64,000 nt of DNA from Agapanthus africanus (lineage: Eukaryota > Streptophyta > Magnoliopsida > Asparagales > Amaryllidaceae), in the NCBI GenBank assembly GCA_030015575.1, contig JASDDO010000004.1, forward strand, positions 319,866,654-319,930,653, in the 5' to 3' direction. Every line of letters begins with the position of its first letter. Within the stretch, counting starts at the first letter, position 1. Below are positions 32,225 through 43,100 of this stretch, piece by piece. Under the pieces are notes generated by a model. The model searched no databases. It saw nothing but the letters and a program-made list of their open reading frames with translations, and was not told the origin of the DNA. The translations under genes were made by a program, and so were the position numbers.

Positions 32225-33640
32225 TAATATCCTCTTGACTTACATTTTGGTTACATTCTTGATTTCCCCCTTTCTTCCATGCATCTGTGCTCAAGTCGGG
32301 TATTGACGGTATAAATTTAATGCCAACACAGGGTCAAGCAGGTACAGGTCTTGTCTATACTGACAATAAGTCGCGTCCATCCGGACAACAATCAAGATTG
32401 TTGGCATTAGCAATAAGATCCAAGTAACAAGTCTAGTAGTGTGTCGTGAACATATCATGTAATGTATATTAACCAAAATAGATACCAATGTAAAACTGTG
32501 GTCAATATCGAAACACAATTAATGCCAGGATGTATATGTATCTATCTTTAATAACCGTTATATGTCCATTACAATGTATGATACAATCTAGATAATATAT
32601 TGAACCGATATAGTAGTATGATAATATCGTGATGTTCTGGCATGCAACTAGATAAACTATTATCATTACGGATACAGATGGATGCTATAAAACTGTAAAT
32701 CGGTAATTTCTACTGGATAGTAAAACACATGCACTATAATTTATTAAATAAATATTGATAATAACATAGCATGTTGCAATTTTAGAAGTTGCCTTAACGA
32801 ATCTCAGTTGAGATACGGATGTCACGTTCCGACGTCGAAATAAAGTCACGACGCAAAACTTACGCACGCATGACTGGACCTGGCTGAACAACTACGTGGC
32901 GTGGTGATTCGGTTAGACGACGACGGTGGCTGGATTGTCTGGATCGTCAGCGGCCTGCGCAAATCGGGCGAGACGGACGGAATGAAAAGAAAATAAAGAA
33001 GAAAAAGAACAGAAGAAAAATAAGAGAAAGTTGTTGGAATTCTATGGACTTGGCGAGGACAGAGGAGAGATAGGTGACGATGTGACGGTGATGAGGTCGG
33101 CGGCGAGGTGGCGTCGCCGTGAGCTTTGAGGGTGATCGAGGAAGGAGCAGGGGTCAGTGGTGGTGGTAAATGGGTATTCGAGGGTTGCTGGGGGACAAGG
33201 AGGTGATGGAGGTGGTCGGTAGTGATGGGTTTCCGGCGATGAGAGGTTGCCGGCGAGATTGAAAGTGATAGGTTCTAGCGTTGGTGTTGTAGTTGGGAGC
33301 TTGCGTGTTGTTGGGGAGAGGAGGAGATGGTGGAGGTGTGATGAGGTGAGGCAGGGGAGAGGACGACGACGTCCCTAGGGCGGAGACGACGAGGAGGAGT
33401 GGAGAGGGGTGTTGGGTTCTTTCGTCGGGGTCCTGGGTTAGGGGTGTTCGGGAAAAAGAAGAGGAGGAGGTGATGGCGATGGTGATGGGGAAGAGGAGGT
33501 GAGGATGAGGATAAGAGAGGTACGGCAACGATGAGAGCGGCGGCTAGGCATGGGTTAGGGTTCACATTCGCGGCGGGGACGTGAAGAAGAAAGAGGGGAG
33601 AGAGAAAGTGGGTTTTATATAATAAATTTATATTATAATA

Positions 33641-33671
<31 letters not shown>

Positions 33672-33736
33672 TGAGGGGGAGAGAGACGAGATTTATTATT
33701 AAAGTTATTTAGTATATTATATATTATACATAACAG

Positions 33737-33737
<1 letters not shown>

Positions 33738-33781
<44 letters not shown>
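33738..33781. repeat. (TA)n microsatellite
   Basis: About 20 TA dinucleotides; a shorter run lies at 33649-33671. Both are in the promoter-proximal AT-rich part of the GypB LTR. Confidence 0.9.
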
Positions 33782-33782
<1 letters not shown>

Positions 33783-34338
33783 TTAAAGTAATATAATATA
33801 TATTATAGGATTTTACAGATTATACCAGATTGCATTCAAATATTACCCATATCCATTCGAAAATCTAGTTTTTTCAATATGAAGAATATAAGTAAGAGTT
33901 TAAACCACGATGCAATATTCTGTAAATAAAAACATATACCCCCAACTACGGATCTACATAAATCTACGTAGCGATCAAATGCTAGTCTATTTAACAATTA
34001 GGACATGAACATGATATATGGGCACAACCACATGATATGGGGTACAATGACATGCAAAGCTAGATAAGGAAATATATTATTTGATTTTTATTCTGTATTT
34101 TAAAAGGATATATGGTGTCTAAAATATATGATATATGTTTATAAAAATCTAGATTTGCATGGATACTCTATACTAGCAAATATTTGATGTAATCTTGAAC
34201 CATGCCGGGTTTCGAACATGCGGGTCGGGTCGGATAATAACCATAGCTACTAATTGCACTATCCGCAACCAAAAAGCAACAATAGAAAAGAAATTTACCG
34301 CAAGATTTGAAATACACCAAATATATAATATAAATACG

Positions 34339-34566
34339 CTAGAGTGTTACATTATACCCAATTACAAAAGAATTTCGTCCTTGAAATTCACGGAACGAGA
34401 AAAGACAAGAAAACACGGATCTATGAAAAAAGTATAGAAACTTCTGTCGAATCTCGTATTCACGTTCCCAGGTAGATTCTTCATGCAAACGATTCCCCCA
34501 TAAAATGGGTACTAGAGGGATAATTTTGTTCTTAAGGATCTTTTCTCGTCGATCCACAATCACCAT
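34339..34566 (-). CDS. GypB pol: chromodomain C-terminus
   Basis: Open 75-residue block: MVIVDRREKILKNKIIPLVP, then ILWGNRLHEESTWEREYEIR and QKFLYFF. The Trp-Gly-x(5)-EESTWE pattern is the chromodomain signature of Tekay-type chromoviruses; the family uses it to target chromatin marks. It ends GRNSFVIGYNVTL, overlapping the LTR start by about 13 bp. The Met is internal; the true frame would continue from integrase, which is now out of frame. Confidence 0.8.
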   Translation of the reverse strand: MVIVDRREKILKNKIIPLVPILWGNRLHEESTWEREYEIRQKFLYFFHRSVFSCLFSFREFQGRNSFVIGYNVTL

Positions 34567-34881
34567 TGATCGCTCTTCTTACGTTAAATCTTCCCTTGGT
34601 GTCAGTTCCGAGTGATCTAGGACGTGTGTCTCATCTTAAATATACTTGCGGAGTTGAGATACATGAAACACGTCATGAACACCCGCCAAAGATGGTGGTA
34701 AAGCCAATCGATAAGCTACATCTCCAACATGCTTGGTAATACCGAAAGGCCCCACGAATTAAGGACTGAGCATGTCTCGACTACCAAATAGGATCACTCC
34801 TCTGGTTGGTGATATTTTTAAGAATACAAGATCACCAACTGCGAACTCTAGAGGTCATCTTCCAGTATCAACCCAACTTTT

Positions 34882-35103
34882 CTATCGATCTTGTGCCACT
34901 TTCATATGATTTCGGATCACGTTAACTTTCTCCATCATTTGCACAATGAGATCCGATCCCAATAATCTTTCTTTTCCAACATCATCCCAACGGACAGGCG
35001 AGCGACACTTACGACCATATAATGTTTCAAATGGAGCCATCTGTATAGTCACCAGAAAACTGTTATTGTAAGAAAACTCCACCAATGCAAATGATCCTCC
35101 CAT
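34882..35103 (-). pseudogene. GypB pol: integrase C-terminal block
   Basis: Reads ALVEFSYNNSFLVTIQMAPF, then ETLYGRKCRSPVRWDDVGKE and MMEKVNVIRNHMKVAQDR, ending at a stop inside the usual AQDRQK region. The ETLYGRKCRSP signature is standard for plant chromovirus integrase. The link to the catalytic part (35241 onward) is frameshifted. Confidence 0.85.
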
Positions 35104-35240
35104 GAACCCTTAAAGTCTAACATGCATGCTCTCAACATATCTTCAAGAGTTTGGATCGTTCTTTCAGACTGGCCATCTATCTGAGAATGATAGGTTGTGC
35201 TAAACTTCAAGAGAGTTCCTAAACTTTCCTGTAGACTCCG

Positions 35241-35708
35241 CTAAAAGTGGGATAGAAATCGAGTATCACGATCTGAAACGATGCTCACGGGTACTCCATG
35301 CAATCTCACAATCTCTTGAATGTACCGCTCTGCCAAAGCCTCCGTCAACTGACCAACTTGAAATGGTATTAAATGAACTGCCTTGGTCAATCGATCGACA
35401 ATGACCCAAACTACGTTATTGCCCTTTAGACTCCGTGGTAAAGCTGTCACGAAATCCATGATTATATGTTTCCACTTCCATTGATGAATCGGAAGTGGTT
35501 GCAACAAACCAACTACCCTTTGATGTTCAGCCTTGACTTGCTGACACACCAAGCACATCGATACGTAGCAAGCAATCTCCATTTTCATGCCTTCCCACCA
35601 GAAATGTTGTCGCAGATCTCTGTACATATTTGTGCCTCCCGGATGTACGGAATATGTGGAACTATGATCCTCCTTCATGACTTCTTCACAAACATCACCT
35701 TTAGGCAC
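35241..35708 (-). pseudogene. GypB pol: integrase zinc finger and catalytic core
   Basis: HHCC zinc finger intact: HSSTYSVHPGGTNMYRDL, then CYVSMCLVCQQVK. Catalytic part: WKWKHIIMDFVTALPRS (first Asp), VIVDRLTKAVHLIPF, and HGVPVSIVSDRDTRFLSHF (second Asp). The catalytic Glu should follow immediately but the frame breaks there. The best-preserved block of GypB. Confidence 0.88.
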
Positions 35709-35726
35709 ACATAAACGACTACCTTA

Positions 35727-36065
35727 TCATAACGAACCATCTTCATGAATTAACAGATCCGTCCGAAGTCCCGCTTCTACTTGTTCTCGAACCTTCTGCA
35801 ATCTTAGTTCATGCGACTGTGCTGCTTTAATGTTATCGATCAAGGATGACTGTACTTGCAACTGCATCAACCGTCTCGAAGAATTCGGTATTACAACCTC
35901 CAACTCGAACCTTTGAAGATCAGCTATAATCTCCTTTTGGACAGTCAACATCCATATAGTTGGCAACCTACTTAGAGCATCTGACACTACATTAACTTTC
36001 CCCGAATGGTATTTTATATCAAGATCATAGTCAGCCATCAGCTCTGACCATCTACGCTGCCTCAT
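35727..36065 (-). pseudogene. GypB pol: end of RNase H and linker to integrase
   Basis: Starts [20 protein letters not shown], then [20 protein letters not shown], which is the typical end of gypsy RNase H (the YHPGKxNVVADALSR motif). The integrase linker follows, ending [13 protein letters not shown]. One stop separates it from the zinc finger block. Confidence 0.85.
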
Positions 36066-36833
36066 ATTGAGCTTTTTCTATGTGAACACATATTTTAGGC
36101 TCTTGTGATCGGTAAATACTTCTACTCTTTCACCCAATAAGTAGTGTCTCCAAATTTTCAGAGTAAAAATCACTGCTACTAGGTCCAAATCATTAGTTAG
36201 GTAGTTCTTATCATGAGTCTTTAATTGTCATGACACATAAGCTATGACCTTTCCATGACGCATTAGAATGCATCCCATGCCTTTCCCAGATGCGTCGCTG
36301 TGAATAGCTAACCCTCAAGTGGTCAATCTTTGCTTCAATGCTTCAAAAGCCGACACACATTTCTCGGTCCATACGAACGGTACCTCCTTTCTTGTTATCT
36401 TGGTTAATGGTTCTGCTATTTGAGCGAAGTTCTCCACAAAACTTCTATAGTATCCTGCAAGCCTAAGAAAACTTCCGATCTTCCGTGCATTCTTTGGAAT
36501 TGGCCAATCATGAACAGCGCAATCTTTTCAAAGTCAACGGCAATTCTATCTCCGGATACAACATGACCCAAGAACATCACTTATTCGAGCCAATAACTTT
36601 TCTTGCCTCAACATGTGCAGTGCGATTCTCACGTATTATGCATGCTCTTATTTGCTCTTTGAATAGACTAGAATATCATCAATGAATACCACCACGAACT
36701 GATCTAGAAATGGGGAAAGATCAGGTTCATCAAGTCTATAGATATTGCTGGTGTGTTAGTAACTCCAAATAGCATCACTAAATACTCATAATCCCCATAT
36801 CGAGTTGGTCGTCTTGCAAATGTCTTCTACTTT
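36066..36833 (-). pseudogene. GypB pol: fragmented reverse transcriptase and RNase H
   Basis: Many stops and small indels, but the order is clear: near 36820-36770 a [11 protein letters not shown]-type stretch and FGVTNTPAI, near 36695-36660 FVVVFIDDILVYSKSK with an intact FIDD active site, and further left the RNase H start. The 5' part of RT is missing because CopD/TatA inserted at 36834. Confidence 0.75.
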
Positions 36834-36926
36834 TGTTAGTGATATATGCCCTTATAGGCCATTATTGTATAGTACTGGATTGTATATTACATTTTGGAAG
36901 CTTGGGATATACACAAATATAATAAC
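36834..36926 (+). mobile_element. CopD: first 93 bp of a copia LTR
   Basis: TGTTAGTGATATATGCCC, TTATAGGCCATTATTGTATA and onward. This aligns with the start of the CopA LTRs (TGTTAGTTGTATGTATGCCC and onward). It begins with TG in the RT region of GypB and ends where TatA starts. The remainder should lie right of TatA, outside the window. Confidence 0.75.
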
Positions 36927-38509
36927 TGTTGGGGTAAAAATTTACACCCCGGTTGACCAAGTCAAAATCAAAGTCAACCCCAAGCCAAGTGGGCCCAAGC
37001 CCAGATCCAGTGGGCCCATGCCCGGGTCGAGCCCGAACATGAAGCGGCCGGCCTCCCCTCATGCCAAGATAAAAATTTTGTAATAAATAATTTTGTTGTA
37101 TTTATTTTATTTTATGGATAAATGTAAGAAAAATAGGCATAAAGCCAAATTTTTGTAAAGCCCATGGCTTATGTGCAAAAAGAAATGGCACATGATCCAT
37201 GTGATAGGCAAAATGCCATTTTGTGAAGCCCAAGGGGCTATGTGTAAAGTGTATAGCCTACAAAGGCAAGAATAATGAAAATATCTCACAACTTTTTCTC
37301 TCTCCAAAAATTTTAGATCTGAGATCTTTTCTCCTTCTTCAAGGTTCCAACACCTTCCTTTTTCTTTTGAATTAAATCAAGAGTTTTACTCTTCATTTTG
37401 TAAAACTAAATAGTTTTTCACCACAAAACCCATAAAGGGGAACTCAGATCTTCCATTAGATCTCAAAAGGAAGAGGCTTTTAAAATCTCATATCTTTTGA
37501 TCTTCAAGATCCAGCAACCAGAGGAGAAAGAAGAAGAACCCTTTTCATCAACCCCAAAACATCTTAGGAGTTTAACTCCACTCTAATTTCTCTTTCGAGA
37601 ACCTCTGGGGCTAAAAGCCTCTTTTTCTCGCCAACGCCCTGCGCTCAAGCGCAAAGCGCCCACGTGCCGACACGGGGCGTGCTTGCTCTCCAGCGCCCAG
37701 CGCTCAAGCGCAAAGCGCCCACGTGCCGATACGTGGCACGCTTGCGCTCCAGCACACTGCGCTCAAGTGCAAAGCGCCCATGTACCGACACATGGCGCGC
37801 TTGCACTCCAGCACACTGCGCTCAAGCGCAAAGCGCCCACATGCCGACACGTAGCGCGTTTGCGCTCAAGCGCCCTGCGCTCTAGCGCAAAGCGCCCAAG
37901 TGCCAACACGTGGCGCGCTTGCGCTCCAGCGCCCTCCGCTCAAACGCAAAGCGCCCACTTGCCGACCCGTGGCACACTTGCGCTCCAGCGCTCAAGCGCA
38001 AAGCGCCCACGTGCCGACACGTGGCGGGCTTGCGCTCCAGCGCACTGTGCTCAAACGCAAAACGCCCACATGCCGACACGTGGCGCGCTTGCGCTCCAGC
38101 GCCCTGCGCTCAAGCGTAAAGCGCTCACGTGCCGACACGTGGCGTGCTAGCGCCTAAGCGCACAGTACCTAAGCGCACAGCGCTCGAGGCGCTGACCCCA
38201 GCCCGCTATCCGGTTAGCGGGACCCCCGTAAAAACTCTGCGTAGCTCCCGATATATCGAAACCCCCCTCCAAAATAACACACACGTACACTGCACATTGA
38301 GTTCGCATGGCCAGTTTAACCCGTTAATCGGAGGTTCTCTCGCCCCAAAGGCGAGGGGTAATTAACGGCAGCTTAGTACACGGCTGCCGGAGATTCGGAT
38401 CCCCACAATCAATAAACCCCCGCCTACCCTAGGCCGGGGGAATCTGTAGTACGCCTGACAAGCGCGCGCGTATTCCCCATCTCAATAGGATGATGAAAAA
38501 CACCCTACA
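36927..38509 (+). repeat. TatA 5' LTR
   Basis: Starts TGTTGGGGTAAAAATTTAC and ends ACACCCTACA, five bases before the primer site. It contains tiny inverted repeats (37379-37579), the 59-bp array, and a tail with CCCCACAATCAATAAACCCC and a hairpin ending GGAATCTG. The 3' LTR is not in the window, so the boundary is inferred from the TG/CA ends and the primer site. Confidence 0.75.
37636..38165. repeat. Tandem array, 59-bp GC-rich unit with paired CACGTG sites
   Basis: About nine copies of GCGCAAAGCGCCCACGTGCC, GACACGTGGCGCGCTTGCGC, TCCAGCGCCCTGCGCTCAA. The centre is CACGTG-CCGA-CACGTG in perfect units (around 38007 and 38127); others carry CpG-type changes. The alternating frames through it are repeat artefacts, not genes. 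Confidence 0.88.
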
Positions 38510-38514
38510 GACTC

Positions 38515-38532
38515 TGGCACGTCCGGTGGGAC
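38515..38532 (+). promoter_or_regulatory. TatA primer binding site candidate
   Basis: TGGCACGTCCGGTGGGAC, five bases after the proposed LTR end. Sequences of this form follow the LTR in many Tat-type elements. The matching tRNA was not determined. Confidence 0.65.
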
Positions 38533-38648
38533 CTTTCTCTCCTCCCATATTTCGGGTTAAACGTTCATACGAACTCAATCAATATACATATCGATTGTCT
38601 ATACTGAAATGATGTTTTTTTCTGTGTAGCAATCAACTTTCGACGGCA

Positions 38649-40796
38649 ATGTCTCCCAAAACGAATTTAGCTTCCAACGTGACCCCGATCCCGTACGTGG
38701 TCAAAGTCAATGCTCGTGTGGTTCTCCCTGCAAGCCTCAGTCGACAGTGGGAGGAACTGCCCCGCCAGTTTGGTTCCGTCATCATCTACCCTGCCGGAAG
38801 CGCCCATCTGGCAGAAATCCCGGCGAAACAGGTGGCCAAGCCGGTCTCAAGGAGCAAGAGGCCGAATATAGTGATTGCCAAGGCACCACAACCGAAACTT
38901 AAGACGATGTCTGAACGATTCTCTGGCGCTCCAACTGGGGGCAGGAACTCCGGCACAAAAGGCAACATCAAATGTTGCGGACGAGCTTAGGCGATGACTC
39001 TAACAAATGCACAATCGAGCATATCTCCAAAATCCTCTATCGTTAAGTCTATGGCGGTTTTCCAAAGAGCCGAAGTCTGCCAGGTGCTTAGAACATAAAA
39101 GTTAAGGAAGAAGCGGCTCAGGTATCGAGCCAACAAGAGGGCCAGGGCCTCGGCCAAGTGGAATCTTGTGAAGTTCCAAGAGCAGGGTTACTCTGTGACG
39201 ATGGCTGAGTCGACTGTAAAGATCAGCAATTCCTTCGAACCTCTGAAGTGGGTTCAGAAAAATGCCATGACCGCCAGAATCAAGAAGACAACGGTCCGAA
39301 CGTCGCTACAAAGAGACGTGTCCCGACCTCAACAGAAAAAGTGTGGCACTGTCTCTTCAAGGGTCTATCAGGCGCTCTGTGCCACACGGAAGCAGTGGGG
39401 CAAATCCAGAAAAGAAGCACCAGCACCATTCAAGAACTCGGTCAGGCCAGCCGCCTTCAATCGACTGCCAGCTACCGAAACAAGGAGGTCAAGACAGCGA
39501 TTTGTGAAATCAGACGCCGATGATACGGCCCGATATATTATCCATACGGTCTACATGGCGGGCGGGCGCCCCAGCGACAACCTTCGTAGCAAAAGCAAGG
39601 ATGGGGCCACCACATCCCAAGCCCAATCTGGCTTGAATGTGGTTGCCGCTGCCCAAGAACAGCCACCTCCGCTGGATGAAGAAAACCCTCTCGATGAGGA
39701 TGATAGGCAGAAAGACCCCTCGGTCCATGCAGAGTCAAGCTCGAACAGCGAGGAAGAGCCAACTTTCCGCCCTAGGACTGCGGAGCAAGAGCTGCTTCAA
39801 GAGCTTCGAAAACAGCTCAGAAGCAAGGATAAAGAGATGGCCAAGCTCTATTCAAAAATTGACGACCTAACAAACATTGTGATGCAGCTTACGGCTCAAA
39901 TTGCTCGAGCGCCTCCCAATCAAGCACAAGTCGCTACTAATCAACCGAATGATGACAATCTGAAGCAGCCAATGCCTGTTCCTTTGGGTCCAAGACTGGT
40001 CGAGCCGCACGAAAGCTGGCCACATTCCGCTTCTGGGGATGCCTTGGCCCCAGATAGCACTATCCCGGTAACACAAGATTGGATAATGGATTTGGTCACC
40101 AGCAAAGTTAAAACATTGGTGGCTGAAACTGAAGCTCAGAAAGAAATTGGCAGTAGTGGGAGGCCATATCCCACACAATACGATCTGATCGAGTTCCCGA
40201 GCGGCTACGTCATTCCTAAGTTCGGAAGATTTGATGGAACAGGGAACGCAAATCAGCATGTCGCCCACTTCAAAGCCTCATGCGGAAATACAGGGGGCAA
40301 TGACGCGCTCCTTCTTCGTCAGTTTGTCAACAGCCTGACCGGTGTCACCTTCGACTGGTACGCGAGTATACCAGATGGGTCCGTCTTTACCTTCGCCCAA
40401 ATGGAGTCTCTATTTCGGCAAAGGTTCATGAGAATCAGTGATAAAATCTCCATTGCCGACCTTCTGAGGACCAAGCCGGGGAAGAATGAAAGCAACACCG
40501 ACTTTATCTCTCGATGGCGTAATCTCACAGTCAAGTGTGAATCGCCACTGGAGCAGGACAAGTCCGTCAGCCTTCTCATTGGAAACCTCAGCAATTGGAT
40601 GGTCCCATTCTTGTGTACAGCGGGCCTCAAGACATTTCAAGAGCTAACCAAGAAAGTCCAAATGCTGGAACGCTCGAAGCAAGAGTCTACCCCGGACTCT
40701 CAGAGAGAAAAGACTTGGAAAAGCAAGCGGGACGACAACCATAGAAGCGGGAGTTCCAGCAGTACCAATGTCTTCAATGCATCCGACAATAAATAA
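38649..40796 (+). pseudogene. TatA gag
   Basis: One frame with two early stops (38988-38990 and about 39099). Parts: an N-terminal region (38649-38990) with VVKVNARVVLPASLSRQWEE, a basic segment (KLRKKRLRYRANKRARASAK), an acidic Pro-rich region, a coiled coil (EQELLQELRKQLRSKDKEMA), and the retrotransposon gag domain: FPSGYVIPKFGRFDGTGNAN, then FVNSLTGVTFDWYASIPDGS and FRQRFMRISDKISIADLL. It ends in a Lys/Ser-rich tail. Gag builds the particle. The segment 39168-40796 (542 codons) is open and is the best-preserved gag in the window. Confidence 0.87.
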
Positions 40797-41680
40797 AAGT
40801 GAAGGGCGAGCGAATCTAAAACCAACTGATCTCGAAAGCCATTGATGGGAGGGGATGGGCCTTCCCTAGAGGAGAAAAAGAACAAGGTTTACTCTTTCAG
40901 AAGGGACAAGGTCCGAAAGATATTTAAAGATGTCTTGAACAACGGCCTACAATTGCCGGAGTGGAAAAGAACCCAAGAAGAAAAAATGACCAACAATCCC
41001 CTGTATTGCCCGTATCACCTAGTAGTGAGCCATGCGATCGAGGATTGCTATATCTTTAAAGACTAGGTTGAGAAGCAGTACAAGGCTGGAGAGATCGAGC
41101 TGTCCAAAAGTGTGTTGGTGAACAATCAAGTTGCAACCACCAACTTTATACAGACAGAAGCTGAAGCATTTTGGGAGCAGACAGCCGAACCCGCTGCCCT
41201 TAGAAATGAGACCGACTCGCCGCAGCCTCCTTGGAGTAAGAACATATCGAATAAGACGAAGAAGATGCTAAAGCTGCTTCAGAAAGAGCCCAGGATGGAA
41301 TGGGAAGGACAGAAGGAGCCTACCAGCCCAGCTGCCAATGCGGCTCCATCGAGCTCAAAATCCAAGAAGCTCAAGAAGAAGATAAGTGCAGCTCGACGCG
41401 AAAAAAGACCGCAGGGAGATCAATACGATTCCCTCGATGATTATGAACAGAAGGAAAGAACTCTGATTCAATTGAAGGAGTCTTCCTTGTATAAGTGGCT
41501 GAAATTCTGGAGGAGTTACAAGAAGATTCCAATGAAGAGATCCCAGTAGTGACCTGCTACGCCATCCATCTTGGCAGCGAATATGAGGAGGAGCTCTGTT
41601 TTCCCGAAGAGGACGAGGTGCTCACCACAAAGTCCAATCAAATCAAACTCAGAAGCGGGAGGGCTTTACCGCCAAATTAG
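40797..41680 (+). pseudogene. TatA gag end: Cys/His box and linker
   Basis: Continues in the gag frame with stops near 40796-40830 and at 41067. It contains LYCPYHLVVSHAIEDCYIFK, a C-x2-H...H-x3-C box that replaces the CCHC knuckle in Tat elements. Then comes a Lys-rich linker (SKSKKLKKKISAARREKRPQ), a frameshift between 41495 and 41549, and the Tat hallmark IKLRSGRALP before the protease. Confidence 0.75.
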
Positions 41681-42403
41681 GGCAACGCCTCAAAAGGGAA
41701 GGAAAAATATGTGGCTAATGAAGAAGATGGCAGAGAGCCGGCTGATGAAAACTCAAGTCCTTCCTCGGTGGACTATAATGTCTTGGCTCATCTTAGGAAG
41801 CTTCCATCTCTCCTGAGCATCTACGATGCCTTGGTCCTATCTAAGGAGCTTAGAGATGTCCTCATTCACGCTCTACAAAACACTGAGCGGTATCAGCCTC
41901 GCTTTGCGGAAATTAATATGAAAGAAGCTCAGTACACTTTGCAAGCCGCCGCAGTCACATTTAAGGATGAAGACTTACTACTGGGAACAGCTGATAATCG
42001 GCCGCTTTACGTGACCGGGTACAGTGACGGAGATCGAATTAATCGCATATTGATTGATCCGGGGTCCTCAGTGAACATCATGAACTTGCGAACAGTGAAG
42101 AGTTTGTCAATGGACGTCCGACACCTGTCAAGGGAGAGGATTGTTATCCAAGGCTTCAATCTAAACTTCCAGCAAGTTCCGGGGTCTGTAGCTTTGCCAA
42201 TCAAATTCGGGGATCTGCAAACCGAAGCTAAGATATACGTGATCGACGCCGACACGTCTTATAAGATTCTCTTAGGATGGCTGTGGCTCCACGATTACGG
42301 CATCGTCCCGTCAACTCTCCATCAATGCATGAAGTATACCAAAAATGGCGAAGAAAGACGCATTGACGGAGACATCCAGCCGTTCGGTGTGCATGAAGTC
42401 TGA
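41681..42403 (+). pseudogene. TatA aspartic protease
   Basis: 230-residue open block. A helical stretch (YNVLAHLRKLPSLLSIYDAL) leads into NRILIDPGSSVNIMNL, the retropepsin active site. The usual D-(T/S/G)-G triad reads D-P-G here. Later VIDADTSYKILLGWLWLHDY matches the second conserved part (I-LGR-WL type). It ends at a TGA (42401-42403) followed in frame by YEDSRYFM, so the stop is damage. Confidence 0.8.
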
Positions 42404-43100
42404 TATGAAGATTCTCGGTACTTTATGAACCACCAAAATGCTAAGCCACAACTGACTGATGATAGAGCGGCCCCAAGACTCAAAAGAAAATCTGAGCCGG
42501 CTGTCACTTTCAAAAGCAAAAACGCCCAAGTGCGTCCGCGTTTTGGTAGCGACACTGATGAGTGCGACGCTGGAAGTCCATCATTCCGTAAAACTCGCCC
42601 TCATTTCGGTAGAGATATGGACGAATCTGTTACTGAAGCCCTATCTAGCAGCAATGTCCGCCCTCATCTTGGCAGTGACACTGAAGAGTCGGAGGAAGAA
42701 GACCTGCCATGCAACAGCGGTGCAGATTGGACCCCCATGCAACAAGCAAAACTACGAGAGACCTTCGAAATTGCAGAAGGGTCCCTAACTGTCATAAGGG
42801 TACTGGAGTAGATGTGCAAAGAGCTCGATGCATTGTTAATCTCCACCGTGGACCAGCTGAAAACTTTCTACGTTTCCGGGAGGAAAAGTGGACAGAAGGG
42901 CATCCTGTTTTATGGGTCAAACCCCATTGTGCACCCGGACGATTTATCTGTCGTATGCCTTCCATACGAAAGAGGCATAAGGGCCATCCTCAATCCCAAA
43001 TACTATGCGCCCGAGATGCGGGAATACTTCAAAAAGTGCGGATGTCGGTTATATCAAACGGAGTCTGAAGCAAGGTTTTACGAAGGGCTATGGCATCCAC
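42404..43100 (+). pseudogene. TatA pre-RT region with a 21-residue repeat
   Basis: Same frame as protease, one TAG at 42809-42811. It contains three copies of a 21-codon unit at 42530, 42593 and 42656 (pattern (V/T)RPxxGxDxxE). Then comes a region with LLISTVDQLKTFYVSGRKSG and GILFYGSNPIVHPDDLSVVC. The frame is broken by CopB at 43101 and resumes in phase at 53482. No enzyme motif. Confidence 0.7.

Larger units (their letters stand above)
31389..34351 (-). repeat. GypB 3' LTR
   Basis: Runs TGTCACATCCTACTTCCC ... AGAGTGTTACA on the plus strand. Contents: a 43-bp tandem repeat (32056-32224), a GC-rich purine-biased block (32870-33600) whose open frames are low-complexity and not genes, and (TA)n runs. 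A weak tRNA-like segment lies at 34195-34263. Confidence 0.85.
31389..36833 (-). mobile_element. GypB: chromovirus (Tekay/Del-like), minus strand, partial
   Basis: Inserted into the right LTR of GypA. Its 3' LTR is 31389-34351, then, read on the minus strand from the right, RT remnant, RNase H/integrase, integrase and chromodomain. The part with gag, protease and 5' LTR would lie right of the CopD/TatA insertion and is not in the window. Better preserved than GypA, in keeping with a later insertion. Confidence 0.87.

Noticed and set aside
33154-33565. Minus-strand open frames of 96 and 124 codons, Pro/Ser/His-rich
   Set aside because: They overlap each other in different frames inside the GypB LTR and come from a purine-biased low-complexity block; no domain.
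37664-38157. Several overlapping plus-strand frames of 70-155 codons
   Set aside because: They are readings of the 59-bp tandem array in all three frames; the unit is not a multiple of three.
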